Assembly (NCBI GenBank): GCA_028685755.1
Contig: JAQUDJ010000004.1
Location: 75,441 to 124,941 of the forward strand
DNA from: Eubacteriales bacterium
Lineage (GTDB): Bacteria; Bacillota; Clostridia; Saccharofermentanales; UBA5734
DNA length: 49,501 nt
Direction of reading: 5' to 3'
Part shown: positions 9,250 through 17,728 of the stretch, piece by piece
How positions within the stretch are numbered: position 1 is the first letter of the stretch
How the letters are laid out: every line of letters begins with the position of its first letter
The notes under the pieces: model-generated
Seen by the model: only the letters and a program-made list of their open reading frames with translations
Databases searched by the model: none
Told to the model about the DNA's origin: nothing
Position numbers and translations under genes: made by a program

Positions 9250-10161
9250 ATGGGAATATTTGATGTTTTTCGTAAAGGTCTGCAAAAGACGCGTGATTTT
9301 GTAACTGAAGGCATTGGCAAAATTGCTGCCAATATCGGTATTTTTGACGAAGATATGCTCGATGAGCTCGAAATGTTGCTTGTGCAAGCTGATATCGGAG
9401 CTGCATGTTCCATCCATCTGATGAATAAAGTCAGAGGTCATATAAAACAAACTGGAGATGCATCAAAAGAAGCTGTGGTAGCGACCTTGCGCCAGGAAAT
9501 GAAAGTGATTCTTGGCCAAGCCAAACCACTCAATTTTCAAAAAGGTCGTTTAAATATATTACTAATGGTTGGCGTGAATGGCACAGGCAAAACAACCACG
9601 TCTGGTAAAATCTGTGCGCGTTATCAAGCGCAAGGCTACAAAATACTCTTAGGAGCAGCTGATACATTTCGCGCCGCAGCGATTGAACAACTGACCGTTT
9701 GGGGCGAACGGACGAATACACCGGTGATCGCCCATCAGGAGGGTTCTGATCCAGCGGCTGTTGTCTTTGATGCCATCGCTGCTGCCAAATCGCGCAAAGC
9801 AGATTTGTTGATTTTAGATACTGCCGGTCGACTCCATAACAAGGTGAATTTAATGGATGAACTTGGAAAAATTCGCCGGATCATCCAACGTGAAGCGGGA
9901 GAAGCCCACGTTGAAACCCTGCTCGTGATAGATGCGACAACCGGTCAAAATGCCGTCAGCCAAGCCAAAGTGTTTACTGATGTTGCAGAAGTGACGAGTT
10001 TAGCTATCACAAAACTGGATGGCAATGCTAAAGGTGGTGTCGCTTTAGCGGTTGCATACGAAACCCACACACCGATTGCTTTAGCTGGACTAGGTGAGAA
10101 GCTAGAAGATCTCATGGATTTTGATCCAGAGGCCTTTGTCGATTCATTACTTCCACAATAA
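9250..10161 (+). CDS. ftsY: Signal recognition particle receptor FtsY
   Basis: FtsY is the SRP receptor GTPase at the membrane that docks SRP-ribosome complexes to the Sec translocon. It has an N domain (about residues 1-85) and a G domain with G1 GVNGTGKTTT, the conserved DTFRAAAIEQL, G3 DTAGRL and G4 TKLDGNAKGG. The start is ATG 9250, 7 bases after GAGGAG. At 303 residues it lacks the long acidic A domain of E. coli FtsY, as is normal in Firmicutes. It is distinguished from Ffh by having no M domain. ylxM and ffh follow. Confidence 0.97.
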   Translation: MGIFDVFRKGLQKTRDFVTEGIGKIAANIGIFDEDMLDELEMLLVQADIGAACSIHLMNKVRGHIKQTGDASKEAVVATLRQEMKVILGQAKPLNFQKGRLNILLMVGVNGTGKTTTSGKICARYQAQGYKILLGAADTFRAAAIEQLTVWGERTNTPVIAHQEGSDPAAVVFDAIAAAKSRKADLLILDTAGRLHNKVNLMDELGKIRRIIQREAGEAHVETLLVIDATTGQNAVSQAKVFTDVAEVTSLAITKLDGNAKGGVALAVAYETHTPIALAGLGEKLEDLMDFDPEAFVDSLLPQ

Positions 10162-10209
10162 TTGTCACGCAACTCGACTACCCGCTAAATAGATGTCAAG
10201 TATAATTGC

Positions 10210-10238
10210 TTGACAGATCAAATGACAATCTGTATGCT
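10210..10238 (+). promoter_or_regulatory. Candidate promoter directly in front of ylxM
   Basis: TTGACA (10210-10215) and TATGCT (10233-10238) with exact 17-base spacing. Transcription would start about 3 bases before ATG 10248, giving an almost leaderless mRNA. Upstream there is also a TATAAT (10201-10206) without a convincing -35. Confidence 0.5.
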
Positions 10239-10247
10239 GTTAATGTT

Positions 10248-10592
10248 ATGCAACAACAAAGTGCTTCTGATCCTGAATACAGTCAAATCGTCCTCTGGCT
10301 TGATTTTTATAGTCAGCTTTTAACCCCTCGGACGCGAGAAGTTCTCGAATTGCATTACAACGAAGACATGTCTTTATCAGAAATTGCAGAGCACCTCAGC
10401 ATCTCGCGCCAAGGCGTTCACGATAAGATTAAACAGGGCCTCGTTCATTTGGCAGAGTATGAGCAACTTCTCGGATTAAGTACTCGTTATGTGGCTCAAA
10501 AAAAGCAAATCGAAAATGCCCTGATTGCACTCGATGCCTCCGAGCCTCAAATAGCTCGTGACATTCTGAGTCAACTACACGAGACCCTTTAA
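10248..10592 (+). CDS. ylxM: YlxM-family SRP-associated helix-turn-helix protein
   Basis: This is a small helical protein with a sigma-70 region-4-like helix-turn-helix (LTPRTREVLELHYNEDMSLSEIAEHLSISRQGVHDKI). YlxM is encoded next to ffh in Firmicutes and in Streptococcus modulates SRP/FtsY GTPase activity. The location between ftsY and ffh supports the call. ATG 10248 gives 114 residues, close to the family size, but has no Shine-Dalgarno sequence. An in-frame TTG at 10206 would give 128 residues and likewise lacks one. The candidate promoter at 10210-10238 suggests a near-leaderless transcript from ATG 10248. Confidence 0.85.
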   Translation: MQQQSASDPEYSQIVLWLDFYSQLLTPRTREVLELHYNEDMSLSEIAEHLSISRQGVHDKIKQGLVHLAEYEQLLGLSTRYVAQKKQIENALIALDASEPQIARDILSQLHETL

Positions 10593-10619
10593 ACACCCAA
10601 ATCCTGATGGAGGATTTTA

Positions 10620-11972
10620 ATGGCTCTTTTTGAAGGACTTTCCGCCAAATTAGCGGATATCACCGCAAAAATGCGCGGAAAATCTCGCGTCACTGAACAA
10701 GATATCAAGGACATGATGCGGGAAATCCGCCTGGCCCTCCTTGAAGCTGACGTTAATTTTACCGTTGTAAAAGAATTAGTTGCCGAAATATCCGATAAAT
10801 GCCGTGGCGTTGAAGTTATGGAAAGTCTGACACCTGGGCAACAAGTTGTCAAAATTGTCCATGATTCACTTGTCGACATACTCGGCCAAACCAATAGCAA
10901 ACTCCTTGTTTCGCCTTCAGGTTTTACGGTTATCATGCTTTATGGTTTGCAAGGTGCTGGTAAAACCACAACCGCAGCCAAACTTGCATTGATGCTCAAG
11001 AAAAAGGGTAAGAAGCCGATGTTGACGTCTGTTGACGTGCATCGTCCGGCAGCCGCTCGTCAGCTCGACGTATTAGCGAAACAAATCGATGTGCCCTGCT
11101 TTATACAGCCTGAAGAATCTGACGCCGTAGCCATTGCGAAGCGTGCGGTTGACCGAGCAAAATATTTACTTTGTGATACTTTGATTGTTGATACCGCTGG
11201 TCGCATGACAATCGATGAATTAATGATGACCGAGCTCAAACAAATCGGCAAAGTGGTCAATCCAACCGAAAAGCTTTTAATCGTCGATGCGATGATTGGT
11301 CAAGAGGCAGTCAATGTCGCTTTAGGCTTCGACAAAGAAATTGGACTCGATGGCTTTATCATGACCAAACTCGATGGCGACGCCCGTGGCGGTGCAGCGC
11401 TTTCAATCCGCAAGATCACCGGCAAACCGATCAAACTCATTTGCGTTGGGGAAAAAGTTGACGCGATTGAAGAATATTACCCGGATCGCATGGCATCTCG
11501 GATTCTTGGTATGGGCGATGTCATGTCACTTATCGAAAAGGCTACTGCTCATTTAGATGAGAAGAAGGCCGCTGATGCACTCGACCGATTAAAGAAAAAC
11601 CAATTCACATTGGAAGATATGTTATCCCAGTTTGAAGAAGTGAAAAAAATGGGATCGATCAAAGATGTTTTAGCGATGTTACCGGGTATGGGTGGCAAAG
11701 CAGTTCCTGATGCGAATGTCGACGAATCGGCAATCGATCGGAGTCAAGCGATCATCCGCTCGATGACGATCAAGGAACGCCAGAATCCTGGCTTGCTCAA
11801 TGCAAGTCGCCGCAAGCGTATTGCAGCAGGTTCTGGGACCACAGTTCAGAACGTCAATCAACTTATTAAGCAATTTGAAGAAACCCAAAAAATGATGAAA
11901 CAATTCTCTGGTATGTTCAAGGGCAAAAAAATGCCCAACCTTGGCCTAGGCAAACGCGGTTTTCCATTTTAA
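10620..11972 (+). CDS. ffh: Signal recognition particle protein Ffh
   Basis: Ffh is the SRP54 GTPase that binds signal sequences and 4.5S/6S-like SRP RNA. The N domain is at about residues 1-90. The G domain shows GLQGAGKTTT, DVHRPAAARQLD, DTAGR and TKLDGDARGG. The methionine-rich M domain (about residues 300-450) holds SMTIKERQNPGLLNASRRKRI and a run of methionines (MMKQFSGMFKGKKM). ATG 10620 follows GGAGG with good spacing. The 450-residue length is normal. The SRP RNA gene itself is not in this window. Confidence 0.98.
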   Translation: MALFEGLSAKLADITAKMRGKSRVTEQDIKDMMREIRLALLEADVNFTVVKELVAEISDKCRGVEVMESLTPGQQVVKIVHDSLVDILGQTNSKLLVSPSGFTVIMLYGLQGAGKTTTAAKLALMLKKKGKKPMLTSVDVHRPAAARQLDVLAKQIDVPCFIQPEESDAVAIAKRAVDRAKYLLCDTLIVDTAGRMTIDELMMTELKQIGKVVNPTEKLLIVDAMIGQEAVNVALGFDKEIGLDGFIMTKLDGDARGGAALSIRKITGKPIKLICVGEKVDAIEEYYPDRMASRILGMGDVMSLIEKATAHLDEKKAADALDRLKKNQFTLEDMLSQFEEVKKMGSIKDVLAMLPGMGGKAVPDANVDESAIDRSQAIIRSMTIKERQNPGLLNASRRKRIAAGSGTTVQNVNQLIKQFEETQKMMKQFSGMFKGKKMPNLGLGKRGFPF

Positions 11973-12065
11973 AGGACATCGGCTGTCGCCCGTGTGATTT
12001 TATGAAATCCGTTCATGCATCGATAAAGCAAAAATATATGTTTCAAAACACAGGAGGAACCAATC

Positions 12066-12311
12066 ATGGCAGTTAAAATCAGATTAAAACGAATGGGCGC
12101 AAAGAAATCCCCTTTCTACCGTGTTGTCGTCGCTGATTCACGTTATCCACGTGATGGCCGCTTCATCGAAGAAATTGGCACTTACAATCCACTGACTGAA
12201 CCGTCAGAAGTTAAGATCGACGGCGAAGCCGCCAAAAAATGGATTGCAAATGGCGCTCAACCGACCGACATCGTTCGTAAACTGTTGAAGAACAACGGTA
12301 TCATCGGCTAA
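12066..12311 (+). CDS. rpsP: 30S ribosomal protein S16
   Basis: The 81-residue protein matches bS16, with [20 protein letters not shown] at the N-terminus and [15 protein letters not shown] in the middle. It binds 16S rRNA during small-subunit assembly. CAGGAGG precedes the ATG. The order ffh-rpsP-khpA-rimM-trmD-rplS is the classic conserved cluster. The 93 bases after ffh show no obvious terminator, so rpsP may share the upstream transcript. Confidence 0.98.
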   Translation: MAVKIRLKRMGAKKSPFYRVVVADSRYPRDGRFIEEIGTYNPLTEPSEVKIDGEAAKKWIANGAQPTDIVRKLLKNNGIIG

Positions 12312-12330
12312 TTAGCTGGAGGATAAGGCT

Positions 12331-12558
12331 ATGAAAGAACTGCTGAGTACGATTGTACGCCCGCTCGTCACTGACCCGGACGCAATCAGCATCAAGCAGG
12401 TCGATCGCGGCCACACGATTGTTCTTGAACTCCATGTCGCGCCGAGTGACATGGGCAAGATTATCGGCAAACAAGGCCGACGCGCACAGGCTATCCGTGC
12501 GATTGTCAAAGCCCGCGCTGCTCGTTTGGGTAAACGCGTTATTGTCGATATCGTTTGA
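12331..12558 (+). CDS. khpA: KH-domain RNA-binding protein KhpA (YlqC family)
   Basis: This 75-residue single KH domain carries the GxxG loop in GKIIGKQGRRAQAIR. KhpA proteins bind RNA broadly and, with KhpB, influence cell division and elongation in streptococci. The gene sits between rpsP and rimM as in most Firmicutes. TGGAGG lies upstream of the ATG. Its stop codon overlaps the proposed rimM start. Confidence 0.93.
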   Translation: MKELLSTIVRPLVTDPDAISIKQVDRGHTIVLELHVAPSDMGKIIGKQGRRAQAIRAIVKARAARLGKRVIVDIV

Positions 12559-13124
12559 CTGTGAATACGACCGCTAAACCAACCAATTCCCAAGCACGAG
12601 ACATTTTGCACATTGGCGTAATAACCGGCGCCCATGGTTTGCAAGGTGAATTGAAAATCATGGCTTTGACTGATGATCTCAATCGTTTCAATGTGTTGAA
12701 TGATTGTTTGATCGTCTCGTCAGATGAAAAGGAACGGGTGCCCGCACAGGCTGTGGGTGCCCGGTTTTTCAATACACAAGTTATTTTGCGCATCAAAGGC
12801 GTTCACGATCGAACTACAGCTGAATTGCTTAAAGGCAAATTAATCAGCGTCACCCGTGAAAATGCCGTTGTTTTACCACCTGAGACCTGGTTTGTCTGCG
12901 ACTTGCTTGGCTGTGCCATTTATGATGAAGCACACGGCTTATTAGGTGTGCTGACGGATATCCAGCCGAACGCGGCACAAGATGTCTACGTGGTTACACA
13001 ACCCAAGCAAAAAGATCTGCTTTTTCCCGCCATCAAAAGCATACTGCGTCATGTTGACATAATCGCCAAGCGAATCGATGTCGTTTTGCCAGATGGCTTA
13101 TACGAAATCTACCGCGAGAATTAG
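12555..13124 (+). CDS. rimM: 16S rRNA processing protein RimM
   Basis: RimM binds S19 and helps mature the head of the 30S subunit. The N-terminal domain contains LHIGVITGAHGLQGELKI (about residues 18-35), and a PRC-barrel-like C-terminal half includes KQKDLLFPAIKSIL. The start is uncertain. TTG 12555 overlaps the khpA stop by 4 bases, while GTG 12561 is 2 bases beyond it. Neither has a strong ribosome binding site, so coupling to khpA is likely. The 189-residue length is a little longer than usual because of the N-terminal tail. trmD follows immediately. Confidence 0.93.
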   Translation: MTVNTTAKPTNSQARDILHIGVITGAHGLQGELKIMALTDDLNRFNVLNDCLIVSSDEKERVPAQAVGARFFNTQVILRIKGVHDRTTAELLKGKLISVTRENAVVLPPETWFVCDLLGCAIYDEAHGLLGVLTDIQPNAAQDVYVVTQPKQKDLLFPAIKSILRHVDIIAKRIDVVLPDGLYEIYREN

Positions 13125-13125
13125 C

Positions 13126-13911
13126 ATGCTTCGTTTTTCGGTTTTGACACTTTTCCCTGACCTTATTCAAGATGCTGTTCAGACCAGTATCACGGGACGC
13201 GCTTTACGCGCTGGGTTGATTGAATTGCAAACCATTCAAATTCGCGATTATGCAGTGAATGATTACGGCCAAGTTGATGATGCACTTTATGGTGGCGGTA
13301 CGGGGATGCTTTTAAGACCTGAACCGATTTATGCCGCTTGGCAAGATGCACAAGTAGATAAAAATTCAAACCCTGTCGAGCAGATTCTTGCCAATGATCA
13401 TTCACCTAAAATCAAAACCATTCTTTTATCGCCAAAAGGTCAGGTTCTTAATCAAAAACGCGTTGAAGAACTAGCAAAGGAAGACCAATTGGTTTTAATT
13501 TGTGGTCATTACGAGGGTATTGATCAACGTGTGCTCGACGAAGTCGTTGATTTGGAAATTTCGATCGGGGATTATGTCTTAACCGGGGGCGAAATTGCTG
13601 CGATCGTATTGATTGATGCCGTTTCGCGGTTAGTTCCTGGGGTCTTGCCCCGCGACGAAGCGCATGAGCTTGAATCCCATAGTTTAGGCCGCTTAGAACA
13701 ACCGCATTATACACGACCGGCCAATTGGCAAGGCAGGACAGTTCCCGACGTGCTGACGTCTGGTCATCAGGCAAAAATTGATCGACATCAATATTTAGCG
13801 AGTTTAGCCGAGACAATGCGCAAAAGACCGGATCTTTTTAACCAATTACAGCTAGACCCTGCTGATTATCGTGATTTGATCGAATTCTATCGTTCAAATG
13901 CTTGTCAGTAA
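13126..13911 (+). CDS. trmD: tRNA (guanine37-N1)-methyltransferase TrmD
   Basis: TrmD methylates G37 of tRNAs with SAM and prevents frameshifting. The protein shows LRFSVLTLFPD at the start, GGGTGMLLRPEPIY, and the trefoil-knot SAM site GDYVLTGGEIAAIVLIDAVSR split over about residues 155-180. ATG 13126 fits the family start and gives 261 residues. A longer frame from 13078 would overlap rimM and add non-conserved residues. It lies 1 base after the rimM stop codon. The rplS promoter overlaps its 3' end. Confidence 0.97.
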   Translation: MLRFSVLTLFPDLIQDAVQTSITGRALRAGLIELQTIQIRDYAVNDYGQVDDALYGGGTGMLLRPEPIYAAWQDAQVDKNSNPVEQILANDHSPKIKTILLSPKGQVLNQKRVEELAKEDQLVLICGHYEGIDQRVLDEVVDLEISIGDYVLTGGEIAAIVLIDAVSRLVPGVLPRDEAHELESHSLGRLEQPHYTRPANWQGRTVPDVLTSGHQAKIDRHQYLASLAETMRKRPDLFNQLQLDPADYRDLIEFYRSNACQ

Positions 13912-13930
13912 CTCGTGGGTCTGCTATAAT
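13902..13930 (+). promoter_or_regulatory. rplS promoter with extended -10
   Basis: TTGTCA (13902-13907) and TATAAT (13925-13930) have 17-base spacing, and TGC immediately before the TATAAT makes an extended -10. The -35 overlaps the end of trmD. Confidence 0.85.
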
Positions 13931-13936
13931 CCACAA

Positions 13937-14004
13937 GGCTATTACGGATGGTCCGCTGCCAATTGCGTGCATGAACATCCTGGATATGAGAGGAGGAACG
14001 CAAT
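13937..14004 (+). promoter_or_regulatory. Structured rplS 5' leader, candidate L19 autoregulatory element
   Basis: Two helices are visible in the roughly 68-base leader. GGATG (13946-13950) can pair with CATCC (13976-13980). ATTGCGT (13962-13968) can pair with ACGCAAT (13998-14004), which ends at the start codon and encloses the AGAGGAGG ribosome binding site. The two helices interleave, so they would form a pseudoknot or be alternatives. L19 leaders are known in Firmicutes, but I cannot confirm from memory that this matches that family. Confidence 0.5.
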
Positions 14005-14361
14005 ATGGATTTAGTTCAAGTAGTTGAAAAAGATTTGCTTCGCAATGATTTTGCTAACGTTGAAATTGGCGATTACGTCAAGGTTCACCTGAAAATCAAA
14101 GAAGGCAATCGCGAACGCATCCAGATTTTTGAAGGAACTGTAATTGCCCGCAAGGGTTCAGGTCTGACAGAAACAATGACTGTCCGTCGTGTGTCATACG
14201 GTGTTGGCGTAGAACGTATTCTACCCGTACATTCGCCGAAAATTGACAAGATCGAGATTGTTCGCAAAGGTAAAGTTAGACGCGCCAAGCTCTATTATCT
14301 TCGTGATCGTGTCGGCAAAGCCGCGAAAGTCAAAGAAAGACTCGTTAATCTTAAGAAGTAA
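14005..14361 (+). CDS. rplS: 50S ribosomal protein L19
   Basis: The 118-residue protein matches bL19, with [31 protein letters not shown] and [16 protein letters not shown]. It sits at the subunit interface of the ribosome. A strong GAGGAGG precedes the ATG. The gene has its own extended -10 promoter and a strong terminator, so it forms a separately controlled unit inside the cluster. Confidence 0.98.
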   Translation: MDLVQVVEKDLLRNDFANVEIGDYVKVHLKIKEGNRERIQIFEGTVIARKGSGLTETMTVRRVSYGVGVERILPVHSPKIDKIEIVRKGKVRRAKLYYLRDRVGKAAKVKERLVNLKK

Positions 14362-14381
14362 TTGCACAGCAATGTTAAGCG

Positions 14382-14410
14382 AAGGAGACCTTGCAAAAGG
14401 TCTCTTTTCT
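14382..14410 (+). terminator. Rho-independent terminator of rplS
   Basis: GAGACCTT (14385-14392) pairs with AAGGTCTC (14397-14404) around a GCAA tetraloop, with A-T and G-T extensions at the base and a TTTTCTTTTC tail. Confidence 0.92.
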
Positions 14411-14460
14411 TTTCACCCGATTTCACGATATGCTAAACTACAACAAACGAGGAGGTCACA

Positions 14461-15309
14461 ATGGACGTCAATTGGTTCCCCGGCCACATGGCCAAAACCT
14501 TGCGCGAAATGCGTGATCAGGTCAAATTGGTCGATCTGGTCATCGAAACCTGTGACGCTCGTATACCTGAAAGTAGCCGTAATCCAGAACTCGACCGACT
14601 GCTTGGTCAAAAACCACGGATACTTGTCCTAAACAAAGCCGACTTGGCCGACCCTAATCAAACGGCAAAATGGCTCAATTATTATCAGCAAAAAAACATT
14701 CCGGTTTTGGCAGCCGAAGGGAATCGCCGAGCATCGCTCGATCCTTTGCGCAAGCTGATTATCGCGATGAATCAACATAAAATTGACAATGCGAAAGCTA
14801 AAGGTCGTTTGATCCGCCCGATCCGCGTAATGGTTGCCGGAATCCCTAACACGGGCAAATCAACTATAATCAATGCCTTAACTGGCAAAAAAGCAGCAAT
14901 TACCGCCGATCGTCCAGGTGTCACGCGAACGGCGAAATGGGCCAAATCAGGCACAGAGCTCGAATTGCTCGATACCCCAGGGGTCCTTTGGCCTAAACTC
15001 GGCAGTCCGTCGAGTCAACGTCGTTTAGCAGCAAGTGGTGCGATCAAGGACGATGTTTTGCCCTTAGAAGAAATCGCCATGGAAGTCCTTTTTGATTTAA
15101 GTCATGATTACCCCGAATTAATCATGAACCGATATAAACTGGAACAGCTTGCAATTGAACCTTTGACATTAATGGAAGATGCCTGTCGGAAGCGAGGCTG
15201 TATTTTGTCTGGCAATCGCTTAGACCTCACACGATTTGCCGTGCTTTTTCTCGATGAATTACGCGGTGGCAAAATTGGCCGCATCACCCTTGAAAGGCCT
15301 GAACGCTAA
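14461..15309 (+). CDS. rbgA: Ribosome biogenesis GTPase RbgA (YlqF)
   Basis: RbgA is a circularly permuted GTPase required for late 50S assembly in Firmicutes. The motif order is permuted: G4 NKADL (about residues 59-63) comes before G1 GIPNTGKST (about residues 124-132) and G3 DTPGVLWP. The N-terminus MDVNWFPGHMAKTLREM is diagnostic. ACGAGGAGG precedes the ATG. A TATGCT (14429-14434) just upstream may be a -10 element, but its -35 is poor. rnhB starts at the base after the stop codon. Confidence 0.95.
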   Translation: MDVNWFPGHMAKTLREMRDQVKLVDLVIETCDARIPESSRNPELDRLLGQKPRILVLNKADLADPNQTAKWLNYYQQKNIPVLAAEGNRRASLDPLRKLIIAMNQHKIDNAKAKGRLIRPIRVMVAGIPNTGKSTIINALTGKKAAITADRPGVTRTAKWAKSGTELELLDTPGVLWPKLGSPSSQRRLAASGAIKDDVLPLEEIAMEVLFDLSHDYPELIMNRYKLEQLAIEPLTLMEDACRKRGCILSGNRLDLTRFAVLFLDELRGGKIGRITLERPER

Positions 15310-15936
15310 ATGGCCAGAATCAGCGAAGCAGAATTATTTGCCAAGTTGAATCAATTTGAATTAAAAGCCTTATCTCAAGGTTATCTTACTATTGCTGGAA
15401 TCGATGAAGCGGGAAGAGGACCTTTAGCAGGACCAGTTGCAGCCGCGGCTGTCATTCTTAATCCGCACATCCCCATTCTAGGACTTAATGATTCCAAAAA
15501 GCTCAGTGAAGTCAAACGCGAAATCCTATTCGAGCAAATCGTTAAGGAGGCACTCGCTTTTTCAGTTATATTGATTGACGCTCCAACAATCGATCAGATT
15601 AATATCTTGGAAGCCACAAAAAGTGCCATGCGAGAAGCGATTTCACATCTCCAAATCACCCCAGATTTACTTCTGATTGATGCTGTCAAACTCGACAAAC
15701 AGCCGATCCCCTTTTGGCCGATTATTAAAGGTGACACATTATCCAATTCGATAGCAGCCGCTTCAATTTTGGCGAAAGTATCGCGAGATCGCCTGATGAT
15801 CAACTATGATCGACAATTTCCTGGATACGGATTTGCAAAGCACAAAGGCTATGGAACAACTGCCCATTATGAAAGTATTCATAAACTTGGAATTACCCCC
15901 ATTCACAGGAAGACATTCTTAAAAAACATCCTGTAG
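15310..15936 (+). CDS. rnhB: Ribonuclease HII
   Basis: RNase HII removes ribonucleotides from DNA and RNA primers. The N-terminal motif GIDEAGRGPLAGPV supplies two catalytic acidic residues, and LLIDAV and the central IKGDTLSNSIAAASILAKVSRD block complete the active site. The 208-residue length is normal. The ATG immediately follows the rbgA stop, so translation is probably coupled. The rbgA-rnhB-yraN order is common. Confidence 0.95.
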   Translation: MARISEAELFAKLNQFELKALSQGYLTIAGIDEAGRGPLAGPVAAAAVILNPHIPILGLNDSKKLSEVKREILFEQIVKEALAFSVILIDAPTIDQINILEATKSAMREAISHLQITPDLLLIDAVKLDKQPIPFWPIIKGDTLSNSIAAASILAKVSRDRLMINYDRQFPGYGFAKHKGYGTTAHYESIHKLGITPIHRKTFLKNIL

Positions 15937-15942
15937 GACTTG

Positions 15943-16311
15943 ATGGAAAAGACAAAAAACCAAACCATGGGCACAGCCGCTGAACTTGCAGTTGCGCGTG
16001 ATCTACAAAATCGCGGACTAATTCTATTAGCCCATCAATTTTCAGTACCAAGGCTCGGTGAATTGGACCTTGTACTTTGTCGTGACAATCGTCTGTATGT
16101 TGTTGAAGTCAAAGCGCGTTCAAATCGCACAAGCTTTGGCGGGGCTTTAGCTGCGATCACGCCTGCCAAGATTAGGCGGATCCGAAAAACTGCTCTTTAT
16201 TTTATGCAAGCAAAAGAACTTATGAATAATGAGATACGACTTCTTGCAGCTGAAGTTCTGTTAATTGACGGTTTACCGAGTCTACCAATTCGTTATGAAC
16301 CGATAGAATAG
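15943..16311 (+). CDS. yraN: YraN family protein (UPF0102), predicted endonuclease-like fold
   Basis: The 122-residue protein has the UPF0102 pattern, a restriction-endonuclease-like fold with GELDLVLCRDNRLYVVEVKAR, where Glu, Asp and the ExK triad resemble a nuclease active site. Its biological role is not established. The start is ATG 15943. The frame also has a TTG at 15940, which is less likely. It lies 6 bases after rnhB, its usual neighbour. Confidence 0.85.
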   Translation: MEKTKNQTMGTAAELAVARDLQNRGLILLAHQFSVPRLGELDLVLCRDNRLYVVEVKARSNRTSFGGALAAITPAKIRRIRKTALYFMQAKELMNNEIRLLAAEVLLIDGLPSLPIRYEPIE

Positions 16312-16347
16312 TCCGACAAACCGCCTATATCAGTCATTTTTACGGTC

Positions 16348-16376
16348 TTGCTCTGGCATTGTGGTTTCGATATAAT
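16348..16376 (+). promoter_or_regulatory. Promoter of the aminotransferase-purB unit
   Basis: TTGCTC (16348-16353) and TATAAT (16371-16376) with 17-base spacing, about 40 bases before the gene start. Confidence 0.65.
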
Positions 16377-16415
16377 ATTGTCGACAATCCGTCAGTTGTG
16401 CAAGGAGGATACAAC

Positions 16416-17699
16416 ATGCTTTCATATTCACAAATGTCTCGCGAACAATTACAGGCTGAACTTAACGTTTCAGAAGACCGATATCAGGCTTTTGCAGATC
16501 TCAAACTTAACCTGAACATGACCCGCGGCAAACCCTGTTCCGAACAACTAGATTTATCTAATCAAATGCTAACCGTTTTATCAGAAAATGATTTTAAAGC
16601 GGTTGATGGCACGGATTGCCGCAATTATGGCGGTCTGGAAGGATTACCAGAAGCCCGTCAGCTGTTCGCCGATATGCTAGGCGTATCAGCTGCTCAAGTT
16701 TTAGTTTTGGGTAATTCGAGCCTTAATTTGATGTATGACACGATGGCTCGAGCCATGCTTCATACGCTGCCCGGTGGTGAAAAGCCATGGTCTAAAGAAG
16801 ATAAAATTAAATTTTTATGCCCTGTACCTGGATATGACCGACATTTCGCTGTGACGCAATCTTTGGGAATTGAAATGATCAATATCCCGATGAACGCGGA
16901 AGGTCCTGACATGGATCTCATCGAGAAATTAGTCGCCGAAGATGCCTCGATTAAGGGGATGTGGTCTGTCCCGGTTTATAGTAATCCAGACGGGTTTACT
17001 TATTCAGCTGCAACGTGTAGCCGGTTAGCCAGTATGAAAACCGCCGCACCTGACTTCCGCATTTGGTGGGATAACGCGTATGTTGTTCATCATTTGTATG
17101 CCGAAGACCAAGATAGCGTGCCGGATATCCTTTCACTTTGTGCTGAGGCTGGCCACCCGGATCGGGTGTTTGAGTTTTCGTCAACTTCTAAAATCACCTA
17201 TGCCGGCGCAGGTTTGGGCTGTATTGCGACGAGCACTGCCAATATCGGCTGGATTAAAAAACAACTGACCATTCAGACGATCGGACCCGATAAAATCAAC
17301 CAACTTCGCCATGTCAAATTTATTGAACAAGCAGGCGGCGTTGAAAAAATCATGCGTGAACATGCGTATGTGCTGCAACCCAAATTTGACCTCGTTTTAG
17401 CGCGTTTAGATTCCGAATTATCTGCAACTGGCTTATGCACATGGAAAAAGCCCAAGGGTGGTTATTTTGTCAGCATCAATGTTCCGAATGGGACGGCGAA
17501 AGAAGTCGTACGTTTAGCAAAAGCATGTGGTGTTGAATTAACCCCAGCTGGCGCGACTTACCCCTACGGCTTAGATCCACAGGACAGCAACATTCGGCTA
17601 GCTCCTTCATTTCCGCCCCTTTCTGAATTGCGTCCTGCCATGGAAATATTTTGTACCTGTGTTAAACTGGCTGCAATCCGTCATTTAATTGGCGCTTAA
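16416..17699 (+). CDS. PLP-dependent aminotransferase, aspartate aminotransferase of the AspT/MocR-like type
   Basis: The protein resembles the large-domain aspartate aminotransferase family known from Corynebacterium and Clostridia (MTRGKPCSEQLDLSNQML near the N-terminus; NYGGLEGLPEARQLFADMLG). The likely PLP lysine is in FSSTSKITYAGAGLG (about residue 260). It would interconvert aspartate and oxaloacetate, supplying aspartate for the adenylosuccinate pathway. ATG 16416 follows AAGGAGG and gives 427 residues. No helix-turn-helix domain is present, so it is not a MocR regulator. purB lies 29 bases downstream, probably in the same transcript, which fits because aspartate is consumed in the steps before PurB. 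Confidence 0.82.
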   Translation: MLSYSQMSREQLQAELNVSEDRYQAFADLKLNLNMTRGKPCSEQLDLSNQMLTVLSENDFKAVDGTDCRNYGGLEGLPEARQLFADMLGVSAAQVLVLGNSSLNLMYDTMARAMLHTLPGGEKPWSKEDKIKFLCPVPGYDRHFAVTQSLGIEMINIPMNAEGPDMDLIEKLVAEDASIKGMWSVPVYSNPDGFTYSAATCSRLASMKTAAPDFRIWWDNAYVVHHLYAEDQDSVPDILSLCAEAGHPDRVFEFSSTSKITYAGAGLGCIATSTANIGWIKKQLTIQTIGPDKINQLRHVKFIEQAGGVEKIMREHAYVLQPKFDLVLARLDSELSATGLCTWKKPKGGYFVSINVPNGTAKEVVRLAKACGVELTPAGATYPYGLDPQDSNIRLAPSFPPLSELRPAMEIFCTCVKLAAIRHLIGA

Positions 17700-17728
17700 A
17701 ATTAAAGCTGTCCAAGGAGTCGATATTG

